A DNA stretch of 64,000 nucleotides from Winogradskyella tangerina (GCF_003260205.1 NZ_QERF01000008.1:186001-250000), one strand, 5' to 3'; counted from the first letter of the stretch, positions 36,108 through 45,264 are shown. Notes: generated by a model not told the origin, from the sequence alone. Numbers and translations are program-made.

Positions 36108-36143
36108 AACCGTGGTTTGGCTTAAAAGTTCTGTTTTTATTGG

Positions 36144-36920
36144 CTATACAAACTTTAAAATAAATAGGTCTATGACCTCAACAAGGATAAGAATGATGAT
36201 AATCCATTCTAATCTGCTGCTCTCGCGATGTTCCATAATATCTTTGAACAGCTCTAAGTTCTCTTTTATAATCTCTATGCGTTCGTAAATACGTCGGTAG
36301 CGATCTTTTAAGTCAAAAGCAAGCTTTAAACTATTATTAAGGTTGCTTAAGGCTTCATTTTCCCAGGTAATTTCAGGTGAATCAAAAATGTATAGATTTT
36401 CTAATATACCATTCTTAATATTCAATGCTTTACCAATAAAACGTTTCAACTTATTTCCTGAAATATCTAGCTTACCATTAATTTCAAGATATTTAGTATG
36501 CTGATTTGTTTCAGTTAGTAATTCTTCTGTAATCTCCCCATATCGATTTAAAGCCACTGATTGTGACACGTTAAGCATAACTAAACGAATCATTTCATCA
36601 TCTAACTCCGGAAGTATGATGTTATTAAACTCAACCTTCGTGGTATTTGGTCTTACCTCTACTGTGACCTCTTCGGAAAGTTTTTCTGAAAAGTAGTTTG
36701 CAGAAGCCATCTTTAGATTTTCAATGATGCTTTTAATCTCGGTTTCCTCTATGTTGAAGAAACTCACCATTCCAAACTGAAACACGTAGATATACGATGC
36801 TTTATCCGTTTGATAAAACAACTCATCACTATCCTGAAATTTCAGATCATAATTAAGAAGTTGCTTGCAACGGCCTATATGAAGACCGCTCGCAATTTGA
36901 TAGGCAACAACGTTATACAT
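36144..36920 (-). CDS. RMD1/DUF155-family protein
   Basis: 258 aa. The DUF155 core is recognisable: ASYIYVFQFGMVSFFN in the N-terminal half, DEMIRLVMLNVSQSVALNRYGE in the middle, YLEINGKLDISGNKLKRFIGKALNIKNGILENLYIFDSPEITWE, and a long helix ending in a C-terminal membrane anchor (WIIIILILVEVIDLFILKF). Homologues in eukaryotes are mitochondrial (RMD1); bacterial function is unknown. It is the last gene of a run 41180-36144, three bases after the VOC gene. Confidence 0.85.
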   Translation of the reverse strand: MYNVVAYQIASGLHIGRCKQLLNYDLKFQDSDELFYQTDKASYIYVFQFGMVSFFNIEETEIKSIIENLKMASANYFSEKLSEEVTVEVRPNTTKVEFNNIILPELDDEMIRLVMLNVSQSVALNRYGEITEELLTETNQHTKYLEINGKLDISGNKLKRFIGKALNIKNGILENLYIFDSPEITWENEALSNLNNSLKLAFDLKDRYRRIYERIEIIKENLELFKDIMEHRESSRLEWIIIILILVEVIDLFILKFV

Positions 36921-36923
36921 GGC

Positions 36924-37337
36924 TTAGGTTTCGAAAATTTCGTTGATATTTTTAAAACTCTTTAATTCTATTTTATAGCCATTAGGATCGGTAATAAAAA
37001 AAGATAAATGTTCTCCGATCTTATGCTCTAAAAATGTCGCTTCTGTAGTGACTTCAAGATTTTTTGAAAGCAAACGAGAATAGGTTTTACCCCATGTTTC
37101 CGTATCCACAATTACACCGAAATGAAATGATGGTAAAATGTGTTCGCCAAAACGATAATTCTTATAATTGAATTCAAAATCACCAACTTTTGTAAATGTA
37201 ATTTGGTGTCCAAATAGATTTATATCAATCCAGTTATCTGAACTTCTTCCAGATTTCGCTCCTAAGGTAAATACATAGAAATCCTTTGTAATATCAATAT
37301 CTTCGCAGGGCAATGCTAGGTGAAACGGTGTTTTCAT
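36924..37337 (-). CDS. VOC-family (glyoxalase-like) protein
   Basis: 137 aa. Two beta-alpha-beta-beta-beta halves of a VOC fold: MKTPFHLALPCEDIDITKDFYVFTLGAKSGR and SFHFGVIVDTETWGKTYSRL ... FFITDPNGYKIELKSF. The metal-ligand pattern (His at 6, Glu in YKIEL) is plausible. The reaction cannot be told. Its start is 2 bases after the small gene at 37340-37471. Confidence 0.8.
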   Translation of the reverse strand: MKTPFHLALPCEDIDITKDFYVFTLGAKSGRSSDNWIDINLFGHQITFTKVGDFEFNYKNYRFGEHILPSFHFGVIVDTETWGKTYSRLLSKNLEVTTEATFLEHKIGEHLSFFITDPNGYKIELKSFKNINEIFET

Positions 37338-37339
37338 CT

Positions 37340-37471
37340 CTATTTGTGATTTTGGTGTTTTAAATTTAAAATATCCCCGTTTCCTTCAACTTCAAACTCA
37401 ATTGCTTCAAATTCGTTCAGCATAAATTGCATATAATTATCATAGAATTCGTCGGTCTCAATAGATTTCAT
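37340..37471 (-). CDS. 43-aa acidic small protein in polyamine operon
   Basis: MKSIETDEFYDNYMQFMLNE followed by FEAIEFEVEGNGDILNLKHQ and NHK. Its ATG lies one base after the stop of the 109-aa gene and its own stop is 2 bases before the VOC start, a spacing expected of a real operon member. It is too short to be assigned to a family. Confidence 0.6.
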   Translation of the reverse strand: MKSIETDEFYDNYMQFMLNEFEAIEFEVEGNGDILNLKHQNHK

Positions 37472-37472
37472 T

Positions 37473-37802
37473 TTATTCAAGGTCTTCATCACTTGGATTG
37501 TCTTCATCAAAAGGGTCTTTCACTGCTTCAGGATCATCGTCATCATAATCTTCATAATCATCCTCATCATAATCTATCATCACCCTTTCTAATCTTGCGC
37601 TTACCTTAACGAGATATTTGGTGTCTTCCGTTATAATCTCTACAGCATCAATAAGTTCGCCTTGCGCATTTCTGAAGGTAATGATATCATTATCGCCGTA
37701 GCCATCTGGAAATTTATCCACTACTAAGGCCAATATCTCTGGTGTTAATTTTTTGAAATCAACAATGACTCTTTTCAAATTTTGATTACTCTTATTTTTC
37801 AT
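37473..37802 (-). CDS. Conserved hypothetical protein with Asp/Glu-rich tail
   Basis: 109 aa. An N-terminal folded part (VIVDFKKLTPEILALVVDKFPDGYGDNDIITFRNAQGE) is followed by a very acidic tail from residue 77 (DYDEDDYEDYDDDDPEAV). Two bases after the deoxyhypusine-synthase-like gene, so part of the polyamine operon. Function unknown. Confidence 0.75.
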   Translation of the reverse strand: MKNKSNQNLKRVIVDFKKLTPEILALVVDKFPDGYGDNDIITFRNAQGELIDAVEIITEDTKYLVKVSARLERVMIDYDEDDYEDYDDDDPEAVKDPFDEDNPSDEDLE

Positions 37803-37804
37803 AA

Positions 37805-38782
37805 TTACATGTCTAATAAATAAGCGAAAATTAATGGCGCGACGATTGTGGCATCACTTTCAATAATGAACTTTGGTGTATCTATATCTAATTTACCCCA
37901 AGTGATTTTCTCATTAGGTACGGCTCCTGAATACGAACCATAACTTGTGGTAGAATCACTAATTTGACAGAAATACGACCAAAAAGGCGTATCTGTACGT
38001 TCCATATCTTGATATAACATTGGCACAACACAGATCGGGAAATCGCCAGCTATACCGCCACCGATTTGAAAAAACCCTATTCCCTTTTTAGAATTCATAG
38101 TGTACCAATCCGCCAAGAATGTCATGTATTCTATACCTGATTTCATGGTACTTGCTTTCAAATCGCCTTTAAGTACATAGCTGGCGAAAATATTCCCCAT
38201 CGTACTATCTTCCCATCCCGGACAAACAATAGGCAAGTTCTTTTCAGCCGCCGCATACATCCATGAATCCTTCAGATTGATCTCGTAGTATTCCTCTAAC
38301 ACACCAGACAATAACATTTTATACATAAATTCGTGAGGAAAATAACGCTCGCCATTGGCTTCTGCGTCATTCCAGATTTTATATATATGCTGCTGCAAAC
38401 GTCTGAATGCTTCTTCCTCAGGGATACAAGTATCAGTAACACGGTTTAAACCTTGCTCTAACAAATCCCATTCTTGCTGAGGTGTTAAATCTCTATAGTT
38501 AGGTACACGTTTGTAATGCGAATGTGCCACTAAATTCATGATATCCTCTTCAAGATTTGCTCCAGTACAAGAAATAATATGAACCTTATCTTGACGAATC
38601 ATTTCTGCAAATATTTTCCCTAATTCTGCAGTACTCATTGCTCCTGCTAGGGAAACTAACATCTTTGCACCACCTTCGAGTTGGGCTTCATAACCTTTAG
38701 CAGCGTCTACTAAAGCAGCTGCATTAAAATGCAAATAATAATTTTCAATAAAGTTTGAAATGGCTCCCTTAGTAGTCGTCAT
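37805..38782 (-). CDS. Deoxyhypusine synthase-like protein (polyamine aminobutyl transferase)
   Basis: 325 aa. DHS-fold motifs: AMSTAELGKIFAEMIRQDKVHIISCTGANLEEDIMNLVAH, the NAD-binding IGGGIAGDFP, and STTSYGSYSGAVPNEKITWGKL. True deoxyhypusine synthase modifies eIF5A, which bacteria lack; bacterial members are homospermidine-type or unknown aminobutyltransferases. Overlaps the agmatinase gene by 14 bases. With arginine decarboxylase and agmatinase upstream, it would act on spermidine or putrescine. Confidence 0.88.
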   Translation of the reverse strand: MTTTKGAISNFIENYYLHFNAAALVDAAKGYEAQLEGGAKMLVSLAGAMSTAELGKIFAEMIRQDKVHIISCTGANLEEDIMNLVAHSHYKRVPNYRDLTPQQEWDLLEQGLNRVTDTCIPEEEAFRRLQQHIYKIWNDAEANGERYFPHEFMYKMLLSGVLEEYYEINLKDSWMYAAAEKNLPIVCPGWEDSTMGNIFASYVLKGDLKASTMKSGIEYMTFLADWYTMNSKKGIGFFQIGGGIAGDFPICVVPMLYQDMERTDTPFWSYFCQISDSTTSYGSYSGAVPNEKITWGKLDIDTPKFIIESDATIVAPLIFAYLLDM

Positions 38783-39707
38783 CTTCGTTATATTTAAAGT
38801 TATTACCTACGTTGTTTAATTCTAATTCTTCATCATGGTAATTGTCATCTTCATTGAGGTCCATGAATTTATAACTCAACATTTTGTAGTATAGTTTCGC
38901 CGCCAGAAAATCTGAAGATTTTTCATTTGGGTTTGGACAAAGTTCTACAATATCAAATCCTACAACATTTTTCTCCTCAAAAACACGACGTAAAAACTCT
39001 AAGGTTTCATACCACAATAAACCGCCAGGCTCAGGTGTTCCGGTACTTGGCATAATGGACGGATCTAGTGCGTCTAGATCGAATGTGATAAAGACGTTAT
39101 TGGTCATGCTATCTATAGCATCATCCATCCAATTATCATCTATTGCCATATCGTGGGCAAAAAATACATTTTCTTTATCCATTACCGTTAATTCTTTGGC
39201 ATCCATAGAACGGATTCCCACTTGAATTAAATTGGTGGTCTGACTCGCCTCATAAACCGCACATGCGTGATTATATGGGGTGCCTTCATAACTCTTGCGT
39301 AGATCAGCATGCGCATCGATATGCAAAACAGTCAAATCATTAAAGCACTCATTAAATGCTCTAATGGTACCAATGGAAATGGAATGTTCACCACCAAAAA
39401 TGGTTACAAATTTCTTCTTCTTTATATATTCCTTAACCACAGAATGAACAGCATTAACCATTGCTTCAGGTGTGCTATTTTCTGTAACCGCATTCGCTAA
39501 GAAAATACCTTGTTTATAAACTTCTGTTTCAGTTTCAATATCATAAAGTTCCATATTTTCTGAAGCTTCCAAAAATGCCTGAGGGCCTTTGTCAGCACCT
39601 TTTTGCCAAGTGCTTGTACCATCAAAAGGTACAGGTATTAAAACAATATTAGCTTTATCTAATCTTGCGTATTCTGCAGGGATACCTGCATAAGTTTTAG
39701 TATTCAT
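38769..39707 (-). CDS. speB: Agmatinase
   Basis: 312 aa. The binuclear Mn site of ureohydrolases is complete: GGEHSIS, LHIDAHADLRKSYEG and FDLDALDPSIMPSTGTPEPGG. It hydrolyses agmatine to putrescine and urea in the cytoplasm. The C-terminus carries an Asp/Glu-rich tail (NEDDNYHDEELEL). It lies between arginine decarboxylase (24 bases upstream) and the DHS-like gene, so the operon makes putrescine from arginine. Confidence 0.92.
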   Translation of the reverse strand: MNTKTYAGIPAEYARLDKANIVLIPVPFDGTSTWQKGADKGPQAFLEASENMELYDIETETEVYKQGIFLANAVTENSTPEAMVNAVHSVVKEYIKKKKFVTIFGGEHSISIGTIRAFNECFNDLTVLHIDAHADLRKSYEGTPYNHACAVYEASQTTNLIQVGIRSMDAKELTVMDKENVFFAHDMAIDDNWMDDAIDSMTNNVFITFDLDALDPSIMPSTGTPEPGGLLWYETLEFLRRVFEEKNVVGFDIVELCPNPNEKSSDFLAAKLYYKMLSYKFMDLNEDDNYHDEELELNNVGNNFKYNEDDDY

Positions 39708-39731
39708 TTTTAATTTTAATTTTAGCTACAC

Positions 39732-41180
39732 TTATACGTTAGCTGTTTCTTTATAGATGTTATTGATCTCTTTATTATTTTGGTTTTTGTGGTAACCTAG
39801 TATGGATAGTAAGGCCTCACTCGTTTGTTGCTCGCTGAACACTTTAGTTTTAATTTCACCATGCTCATCTTTATCGATGAGTATATGTTTTGGTGCTGGA
39901 ATTAAACAATGCTGTAAGCCGCCAAAACCACCAATGGTCTCTTGATAAGCGCCAGTGTTAAAAAAGCCGATATAAAGCGAATTGTCCTTATTATACTTTG
40001 GTAAATAGATGGCGTTTATATGTTGTTCGCTGTTGTAATAATCATCACTATCACAGGTTAAACCACCTAACATCACTCTTTCATAAGTTGTATTCCATCT
40101 GTTGATCGGAAGCATTATAAAGCGCTTATTGATAGACCAAGAATCTGGAAGCGTTGTCATGAATGATGAATTGATCATATTCCATTTCTCTCTATCATTT
40201 TGTTGCTTTTGATATAAGATCTTATAAATAGCGCCTCCACTCTCACCTACTGTAAAACTTCCAAACTCAGTAAAAATATGCGGCACATCTATATGTGCTT
40301 CATCACAAGCCGTTTTGATCTGATTAATGATCTCCTCAACCATATATTGGTAATCAAAGTCAAAGGCAAGTGAGTTTTTTATTGGAAAGCCGCCTCCTAT
40401 ATTCAAGCTATCGAGGGTTGGACAAATCTTTTTCAGACTGATGTAGACTTTCAAACATTTTAAAAGCTCATTCCAATAATAGGCGTTATCTCTAATTCCT
40501 GTGTTGATGAAGAAATGAAGCATTTTCAACTCTACTTGAGGATTGTTTTGAATTTGATCTTTATAGAATTGAACGATGTTTTTATAGCCAATACCCAAAC
40601 GTGAGGTATAGAATTCAAACTTTGGCTCCTCCTCGGAAGCAATTCTAATGCCTACTTTGAACTTCTTATTAATTTCGGAAGTCAGTAAGTTTAATTCTTC
40701 ATAGTTGTCAATAATTGGAATACAATTTTCATGTCCATTATTGATAAGCCGTGCAATATTAGTAATGTATTGTTCGCGCTTAAAACCATTACAAATTATG
40801 AAGGTTTTGTTGGTTATTTTGTTGTCGCCCTTCAGGTTTTCAATAATATTAATATCGAAGGCCGATGAGGTCTCAATATGAATATCATTTTTTAAAGCCT
40901 CATCCAATACATGTTTAAAGTGAGAGCTTTTGGTGCAATAACAATAGTTATAGTTGGCCTTATAATTTGACTTCCTCATGGACTCAGCAAACCATCCTTT
41001 TGCACGTTGGATGTTATTTGAAATTTGAGGTAAATAAGTGAATTTAAGAGGTGCTCCATATTGTGCGATCAATTTCATAAGATCAACATCATGAAACTTT
41101 AAATTGTTATCATTAAGGGTGAATTCCTCTTGAGGGAAATCAAAGGTTTGATTGATTAAATCAATGTATTTAGTATTCAT
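39732..41180 (-). CDS. speA: Arginine decarboxylase (alanine-racemase fold)
   Basis: 482 aa. PLP-dependent fold type III decarboxylase: NYCYCTKSSHFKHVL holds the PLP Lys, GIRIASEEEPKFEFYTSRLGIGYKN, DSLNIGGGFPIKNS, and GFFNTGAYQETIGG near the C-terminus. It is shorter than the E. coli SpeA (about 650) and resembles the Bacteroidota type. Its place directly before agmatinase supports arginine (not lysine or DAP) as the substrate; specificity is inferred. A short palindrome at 41225 may regulate the operon. Confidence 0.85.
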   Translation of the reverse strand: MNTKYIDLINQTFDFPQEEFTLNDNNLKFHDVDLMKLIAQYGAPLKFTYLPQISNNIQRAKGWFAESMRKSNYKANYNYCYCTKSSHFKHVLDEALKNDIHIETSSAFDINIIENLKGDNKITNKTFIICNGFKREQYITNIARLINNGHENCIPIIDNYEELNLLTSEINKKFKVGIRIASEEEPKFEFYTSRLGIGYKNIVQFYKDQIQNNPQVELKMLHFFINTGIRDNAYYWNELLKCLKVYISLKKICPTLDSLNIGGGFPIKNSLAFDFDYQYMVEEIINQIKTACDEAHIDVPHIFTEFGSFTVGESGGAIYKILYQKQQNDREKWNMINSSFMTTLPDSWSINKRFIMLPINRWNTTYERVMLGGLTCDSDDYYNSEQHINAIYLPKYNKDNSLYIGFFNTGAYQETIGGFGGLQHCLIPAPKHILIDKDEHGEIKTKVFSEQQTSEALLSILGYHKNQNNKEINNIYKETANV

Positions 41181-41821
41181 TTTCGAATATTTGATAAAGA
41201 TTAAATGTTAATTATGGTAAGAAAGATTACGCCGTAATCCTCTTAGCAATACTCAAATAATCGCTTATATCAAATTCGAATTTGATTTTGGGTAGTTGGT
41301 AAAAAGCCATACAAATGTTGGCTTGAAAAGACATCGGAAGTTAGCTTTAAATTTCGGATGCTTACACCATAAGCTGTTTTTGAATTTGACTTCCTAATTT
41401 TCAAAAACCCGAACGTAAAAACACGGTTCATTATGTTCAGCTAAAACGATATGTATCGTTTCGAGGTGCAAAATAAAATCAAAAATCAATAGGTTGTATA
41501 TTTTTTTTGATTTTTTTTCAATTTATTTAATTGGGTCTATTTTTTTAAAAATTATGAAGCCTTATGCACACTCATATATTTATGAATATCAGAATTTAAC
41601 CATTTGGCTTAGCCTATATCCTGTTCCTTATCGTTTGGAGTTTTGTGTTGACTCGTTTAATTATTTTAAAAGTCCGTTAGCATTGATAATTAAATGAAAT
41701 TATATGGATTTTTAGACGTATCTATATAATGGGAATAGACGTGATATGGTTACTTCATAGTTAGGCAACCCTTAACACTAACAGAAATATACTTCAATAG
41801 AATTAATTGGATTAAAAGTAT
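41181..41821. other. 641-base intergenic region upstream of the polyamine operon
   Basis: I see no credible gene. It contains a palindrome at 41225-41239 close to speA and, at 41724-41755, a degraded match to the centre of the 50-bp boundary element (ATAATGGGAATAGACGT). Confidence 0.5.
41225..41239. promoter_or_regulatory. 15-bp palindrome upstream of speA
   Basis: GATTACG-C-CGTAATC, 45 bases upstream of the arginine decarboxylase start. Could be an operator; the regulator is unknown. Confidence 0.35.
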
Positions 41822-42892
41822 TTATTGACTGCAGTTACCATTAATAATATCTTCTGCTGATGGATTATATGCGTTATTATCAATATTCAAACTGTCATAA
41901 CTTCCATTCAAAATGAGATTATTTAAAGCGCAAAAATCAGTCAGCAAATCCTGACTTGGAGTTATGGCTCCCGAGGAATTTACCCCAATATAAATGTCGT
42001 TTGCCAATGACAGGTTTTCCAAACCGTCTAATGACGTTAAAGACGGGTTGCATCTAATTGATAAATTATTTACCGATGTCAGATTTTCCAAACCACTCAA
42101 TGCCGTTAGCGACGGGTTGCAACTAATTGATAAATTGGCTAATGACGTTAAATTATTACTTAGTCCTTCTAACGACTGTAAGGAATTATTTGTGGTTATT
42201 ACAAAATTCCCATCAATGTTAGTTATCCCTTCCAGACCATTTAAATTCATTAGTAAATGATTGTTTTCAATAATCAATCCAGATCCAATCGAATTTAAAT
42301 TACTAAATTCCGATAACGTTGTCAGAGAAGTTGAACTTAGTATTAATGCCCCACTAATAGATGTCAGATTTGAAAATCCTAATGTGCTGAATTGACCATC
42401 TCCAATCCTTAATAGACCATTTATAGAAGTTATATTTTGAAAATAATCTGAACTCTGTAAATTGTGATTTTCCCAAACTTGAATAGAACCACCAATAGTT
42501 AAATTAGGATGTAACTCTATTTCAGTAATGTTGGTGTCATATAGTTCTAATTCACCACCTACAGAAGTTATATTATCAAGGCCTTGCAAAGAACTTAAAC
42601 TAGGATTAGTTCTAACGGCTAAATCACCAGAAACACTAGTAATTTGAGATAATGGTTGCAAGTCAACTATATCCGTTGGAATATGAACTCCGACTTGGTT
42701 ACCAATTATTAATACACCATCTATGGCGTCATAATCTAACATACCGAAATTATCAACCTCTTCTTGTGTTCTAAGGAATACATTACCAACAAAGGTTTGA
42801 CTGCTTGGACTCTCTGAGAGACTTTCAGGAAGATTTTCGACCTCGCAGGAGAATATTACTACAGAAAGACAGATAAGAATACTTTTTTTCAT
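41822..42892 (-). CDS. LRR/receptor-L-domain lipoprotein
   Basis: 356 aa. Lipoprotein signal (ICLSVVIFSC, Cys16). Then repeats of about 23 residues of the Receptor-L/LRR type: LSQITSVSGDLAVRTNPSLSSLQGLDNIT, LEGITNIDGNFVITTNNSLQSLEGLSN, LENLTSVNNLSIRCNPSLTSLDG. It ends with a capped DFCALNNLILNG. Likely a surface-exposed ligand-binding protein; no sorting tail is present. Confidence 0.8.
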   Translation of the reverse strand: MKKSILICLSVVIFSCEVENLPESLSESPSSQTFVGNVFLRTQEEVDNFGMLDYDAIDGVLIIGNQVGVHIPTDIVDLQPLSQITSVSGDLAVRTNPSLSSLQGLDNITSVGGELELYDTNITEIELHPNLTIGGSIQVWENHNLQSSDYFQNITSINGLLRIGDGQFSTLGFSNLTSISGALILSSTSLTTLSEFSNLNSIGSGLIIENNHLLMNLNGLEGITNIDGNFVITTNNSLQSLEGLSNNLTSLANLSISCNPSLTALSGLENLTSVNNLSIRCNPSLTSLDGLENLSLANDIYIGVNSSGAITPSQDLLTDFCALNNLILNGSYDSLNIDNNAYNPSAEDIINGNCSQ

Positions 42893-43038
42893 TTTACTTC
42901 TTTTTAATTTAAGATGCCATTGTCACAAATTGGTTGCGTCAAAAACCAAGAAATCTTCTTCATTGAAGCTCAAAATAAAATGCAAACGATTAAAACATTG
43001 GATATCGACGTCTATAATTTATTACTTATTCTACTCTA

Positions 43039-43057
43039 CCCTTCAACTGCGCTCAGG
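43039..43057. repeat. REP-like sequence, copy 1
   Basis: CCCTTCAACTGCGCTCAGG. Recurs with two changed bases at 50374-50392. The same kind of sequence is scattered in intergenic regions of many Flavobacteriia. Confidence 0.4.
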
Positions 43058-43162
43058 GCAGGCTCTAGCAAATCCATCAGGAGTTGCTTATGTCAGTACT
43101 TAGCTGAAAATTAGTAAATTTAATCACGTAACTAACGGTTATTTTAGACCGTCGCCAAACAT

Positions 43163-43645
43163 ATGGAACAGAACCTTGTTGAACATTGGATAAATACAGA
43201 TAAGCAACTCAATGACCTAATCATTGCAATTGAATCGACAGGCAATACCCTTACAGAAAAAGCAGAAATAGCATTCGAAAAACTTTCAGAATTATATGAT
43301 ATCACCAGAATGCCTAATGATATTGACGATGAAGAACTTGATGACGATAATTTGGACGGAGTAACTGACCAAAGGTCTCTTTTTGAAGAACATGCTCTGA
43401 TTAAATACTTAGCAGACGAAAATGAAGACCCTCGTGGTATGGTTTTATCTGCTGCATTTCATTTGCTAAACGACTATCAAGTTGACTTATTCCAAGTCGC
43501 TAAAAAAGAGTTTGGAAAGAATATTCCAGAAGAATGTATAATCGGAATTAAAGGAGAAGGTTTTTATGGAGAAGTTGTTTTCCCTCAAAAAGAAACTAAA
43601 AGTTGGATTGAATTGGGATGCAAAATATTGAAACAAATAAATTAA
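43163..43645 (+). CDS. Hypothetical cytoplasmic acidic protein
   Basis: 160 aa, no signal or membrane segment; helical N-terminus (TEKAEIAFEKLSELYDITRMPNDIDDEELDDDNLDGV) then a globular C-terminus (EECIIGIKGEGFYGEVVFPQKETKSWIELGCK). No family recognised; it could be an immunity-type protein. After the gene, ACAACAATTGCTATAATTC... is a half of the attC-like elements seen near 58-62 kb. Confidence 0.6.
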   Translation: MEQNLVEHWINTDKQLNDLIIAIESTGNTLTEKAEIAFEKLSELYDITRMPNDIDDEELDDDNLDGVTDQRSLFEEHALIKYLADENEDPRGMVLSAAFHLLNDYQVDLFQVAKKEFGKNIPEECIIGIKGEGFYGEVVFPQKETKSWIELGCKILKQIN

Positions 43646-43740
43646 AAATGCTTTACAACAATTGCTATAATTCTTTGCTACTGCTAGCCTATTTCCATAA
43701 TTAGTTTCCCTTTAAGTGGATCGATTTAATTACCTACAAG

Positions 43741-44175
43741 CTAAATTTTGATAATCATATCAAATTCTGCTGCACGGGCTATCACTCTATTAATAATCTC
43801 TGGAGCAAGTGATTTTTCGATGGCATTTTCTTCGTGCTCTGGCACACCCATCTGCTCGAAAAAATCTCTAAAACCTTTCGGGCTGTGAATATTTATCCAC
43901 TTACATGGTTTTTCACTATTATTGGCAAAGGTATGCAAGGTTTTAGGCGGAATGTCTACTGATTCTCCTGCCCTAACGACCTTTACATCTCCATTTACCA
44001 TAAACTCCATTTCACCTTCAACAATAAGGAAAGATTCCTTAAATGAATTGTGCAAATGTGGAGGTGGACCCTGAACTTTTGCAGGTGTTTCTGCTATCAT
44101 TAGATCATAATCTCCAGAAGTGTCATGAGGTGTTACCTTGTGACCAAGTACCCATTTTGTTTTGTTTGCGTCCAT
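43741..44175 (-). CDS. Cupin-domain protein under TetR control
   Basis: 144 aa from the ATG at 44175; an ATG at 44226 would place the operator inside the gene. Cupin motifs: VQGPPPHLHNSFKESFLIVEGE (two His and Glu) and SVDIPPKTLHTFANN. Reaction unknown; such small cupins include dioxygenases and antibiotic-related isomerases. It is divergent from a TetR gene, and both starts carry the operator TGAGA-N6-TCTCA. Confidence 0.85.
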   Translation of the reverse strand: MDANKTKWVLGHKVTPHDTSGDYDLMIAETPAKVQGPPPHLHNSFKESFLIVEGEMEFMVNGDVKVVRAGESVDIPPKTLHTFANNSEKPCKWINIHSPKGFRDFFEQMGVPEHEENAIEKSLAPEIINRVIARAAEFDMIIKI

Positions 44176-44179
44176 TTTA

Positions 44180-44195
44180 TGAGATTTTTGTCTCA
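44180..44195. promoter_or_regulatory. TetR operator O1 (cupin start)
   Basis: TGAGATTTTTGTCTCA, four bases upstream of the cupin start codon. Same as O2 except two central bases. Confidence 0.65.
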
Positions 44196-44232
44196 CAAAC
44201 ATAAGCGTAAATTTTTTTCTTACCAAATTTTA

Positions 44233-44248
44233 TGAGATATTTGTCTCA
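44233..44248. promoter_or_regulatory. TetR operator O2 (tetR start)
   Basis: TGAGATATTTGTCTCA; its last base is the first base of the tetR start codon (ATG at 44248). Binding would block both initiation regions, so the pair suggests repression of the cupin and autorepression. Confidence 0.65.
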
Positions 44249-44841
44249 TGAATAAAAGAAATTTAAATTCTGGACGGGTAAGTCAAAAATTAGAAACTAG
44301 AAATAAAATCCTTGCTAGTGCTCAACATTACCTCAATAAAGGATTAGAATTCAATCTTGAAGACATAGCCGAGAAAACCGGAATTTCTAGAGCTACCGTG
44401 TACAGATATTTTTCAAATATTGACATATTAGCCGCTGAAGCAGGACTTGCTTTAAGTACGGAAAGTCCAGAGAATTTATTCAAAAACTTAAAAAGCAATA
44501 AGACCCAAGATAAGATACTTGAAATACAAGACTATTATAATAAACTCGCCTTGGATCATGAGAATCTTTTTCGAAAATATATCAGTGCTGTTTTAGATTC
44601 CAATTCTTCCAATATTAAAAGAGGTGCTCGAAGAAAGATGACACTTCTTATGGCTCTTGAAGAAACAAATTTTACTCAAAAAGAAAAAGAGAATCTTTCA
44701 AACTTACTTACGATATTTATGGGTATAGAACCACTCATTGTTACAAAGGACGTATGCAACCTTAACAACAAGGAATCGATAGAACTCATTAAATGGGGCA
44801 TAAATCTAATATTCAAAGGTATTGAAGCTTCTAAAGACTAA
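44248..44841 (+). CDS. TetR/AcrR-family transcriptional regulator
   Basis: 197 aa. The N-terminal HTH (about 18-60) reads NKILASAQHYLNKGLEFNLEDIAEKTGISRATVYRYFSNIDIL, typical of TetR. The C-terminal all-helical ligand domain is unrelated to named subfamilies that I know. Divergently transcribed from the cupin gene, with matching 16-bp operators at both starts. It probably represses both until a small ligand binds; the ligand may be the cupin substrate. Confidence 0.9.
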   Translation: MNKRNLNSGRVSQKLETRNKILASAQHYLNKGLEFNLEDIAEKTGISRATVYRYFSNIDILAAEAGLALSTESPENLFKNLKSNKTQDKILEIQDYYNKLALDHENLFRKYISAVLDSNSSNIKRGARRKMTLLMALEETNFTQKEKENLSNLLTIFMGIEPLIVTKDVCNLNNKESIELIKWGINLIFKGIEASKD

Positions 44842-45020
44842 TCAATTTGCCCTCAATTGATTGTAGATTTTAATTGTAATTCGTTTTCAAAACAGTGCAA
44901 ATAAAGTCTCGAAACCATTTCTCAGTTAAAAAAACACAATGGATTATTTCTCTGAGAATTGGGTTAGAGTATAAATCTGTTTGTAGATTATTTATAGGTC
45001 TTTCCAGCGATATAATTTAT

Positions 45021-45068
45021 AAAAACCAAAAATGATTGCAGAGGTCTATACTATCATTTTTGGTTTTT
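45021..45068. terminator. Bidirectional intrinsic terminator
   Basis: Arms AAAAACCAAAAATGAT and ATCATTTTTGGTTTTT (16 bp, perfect), 16-base loop. Serves the plus-strand TetR gene and the minus-strand gene at 45082. Confidence 0.75.
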
Positions 45069-45081
45069 AATATCTGAAAAA

Positions 45082-45264
45082 TTAAGCTGAATAATTTTGT
45101 TTTACACGCGCATTAGTTGAACTAAATTGATAGTCGGGACTATGCAACATTTTACAAAATAAATTCTCGTTTACTTTCACCGGGATTTTGAGATTTGGAA
45201 ACTGAATTTGGTAAACCCCTTCATTTTGACTTACTATTTTAACTTTTATAGGTTCTTTCTTCAT
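45082..45264 (-). CDS. Small hypothetical protein
   Basis: 60 aa: MKKEPIKVKIVSQNEGVYQI then LKIPVKVNENLFCKMLHSPDY. No family recognised. It ends at a terminator and follows the Hsp20/lipoprotein pair by 35 bases on the same strand. Plausible but unproven. Confidence 0.5.
   Translation of the reverse strand: MKKEPIKVKIVSQNEGVYQIQFPNLKIPVKVNENLFCKMLHSPDYQFSSTNARVKQNYSA

Noticed and set aside
41494..41697. 67-aa ORF in the speA upstream region
   Set aside because: Low-complexity T-rich start and no operon context; looks like chance.
42914..43114. 66-aa plus-strand ORF
   Set aside because: Contains the REP-like sequence and no recognisable protein features; no conserved context.
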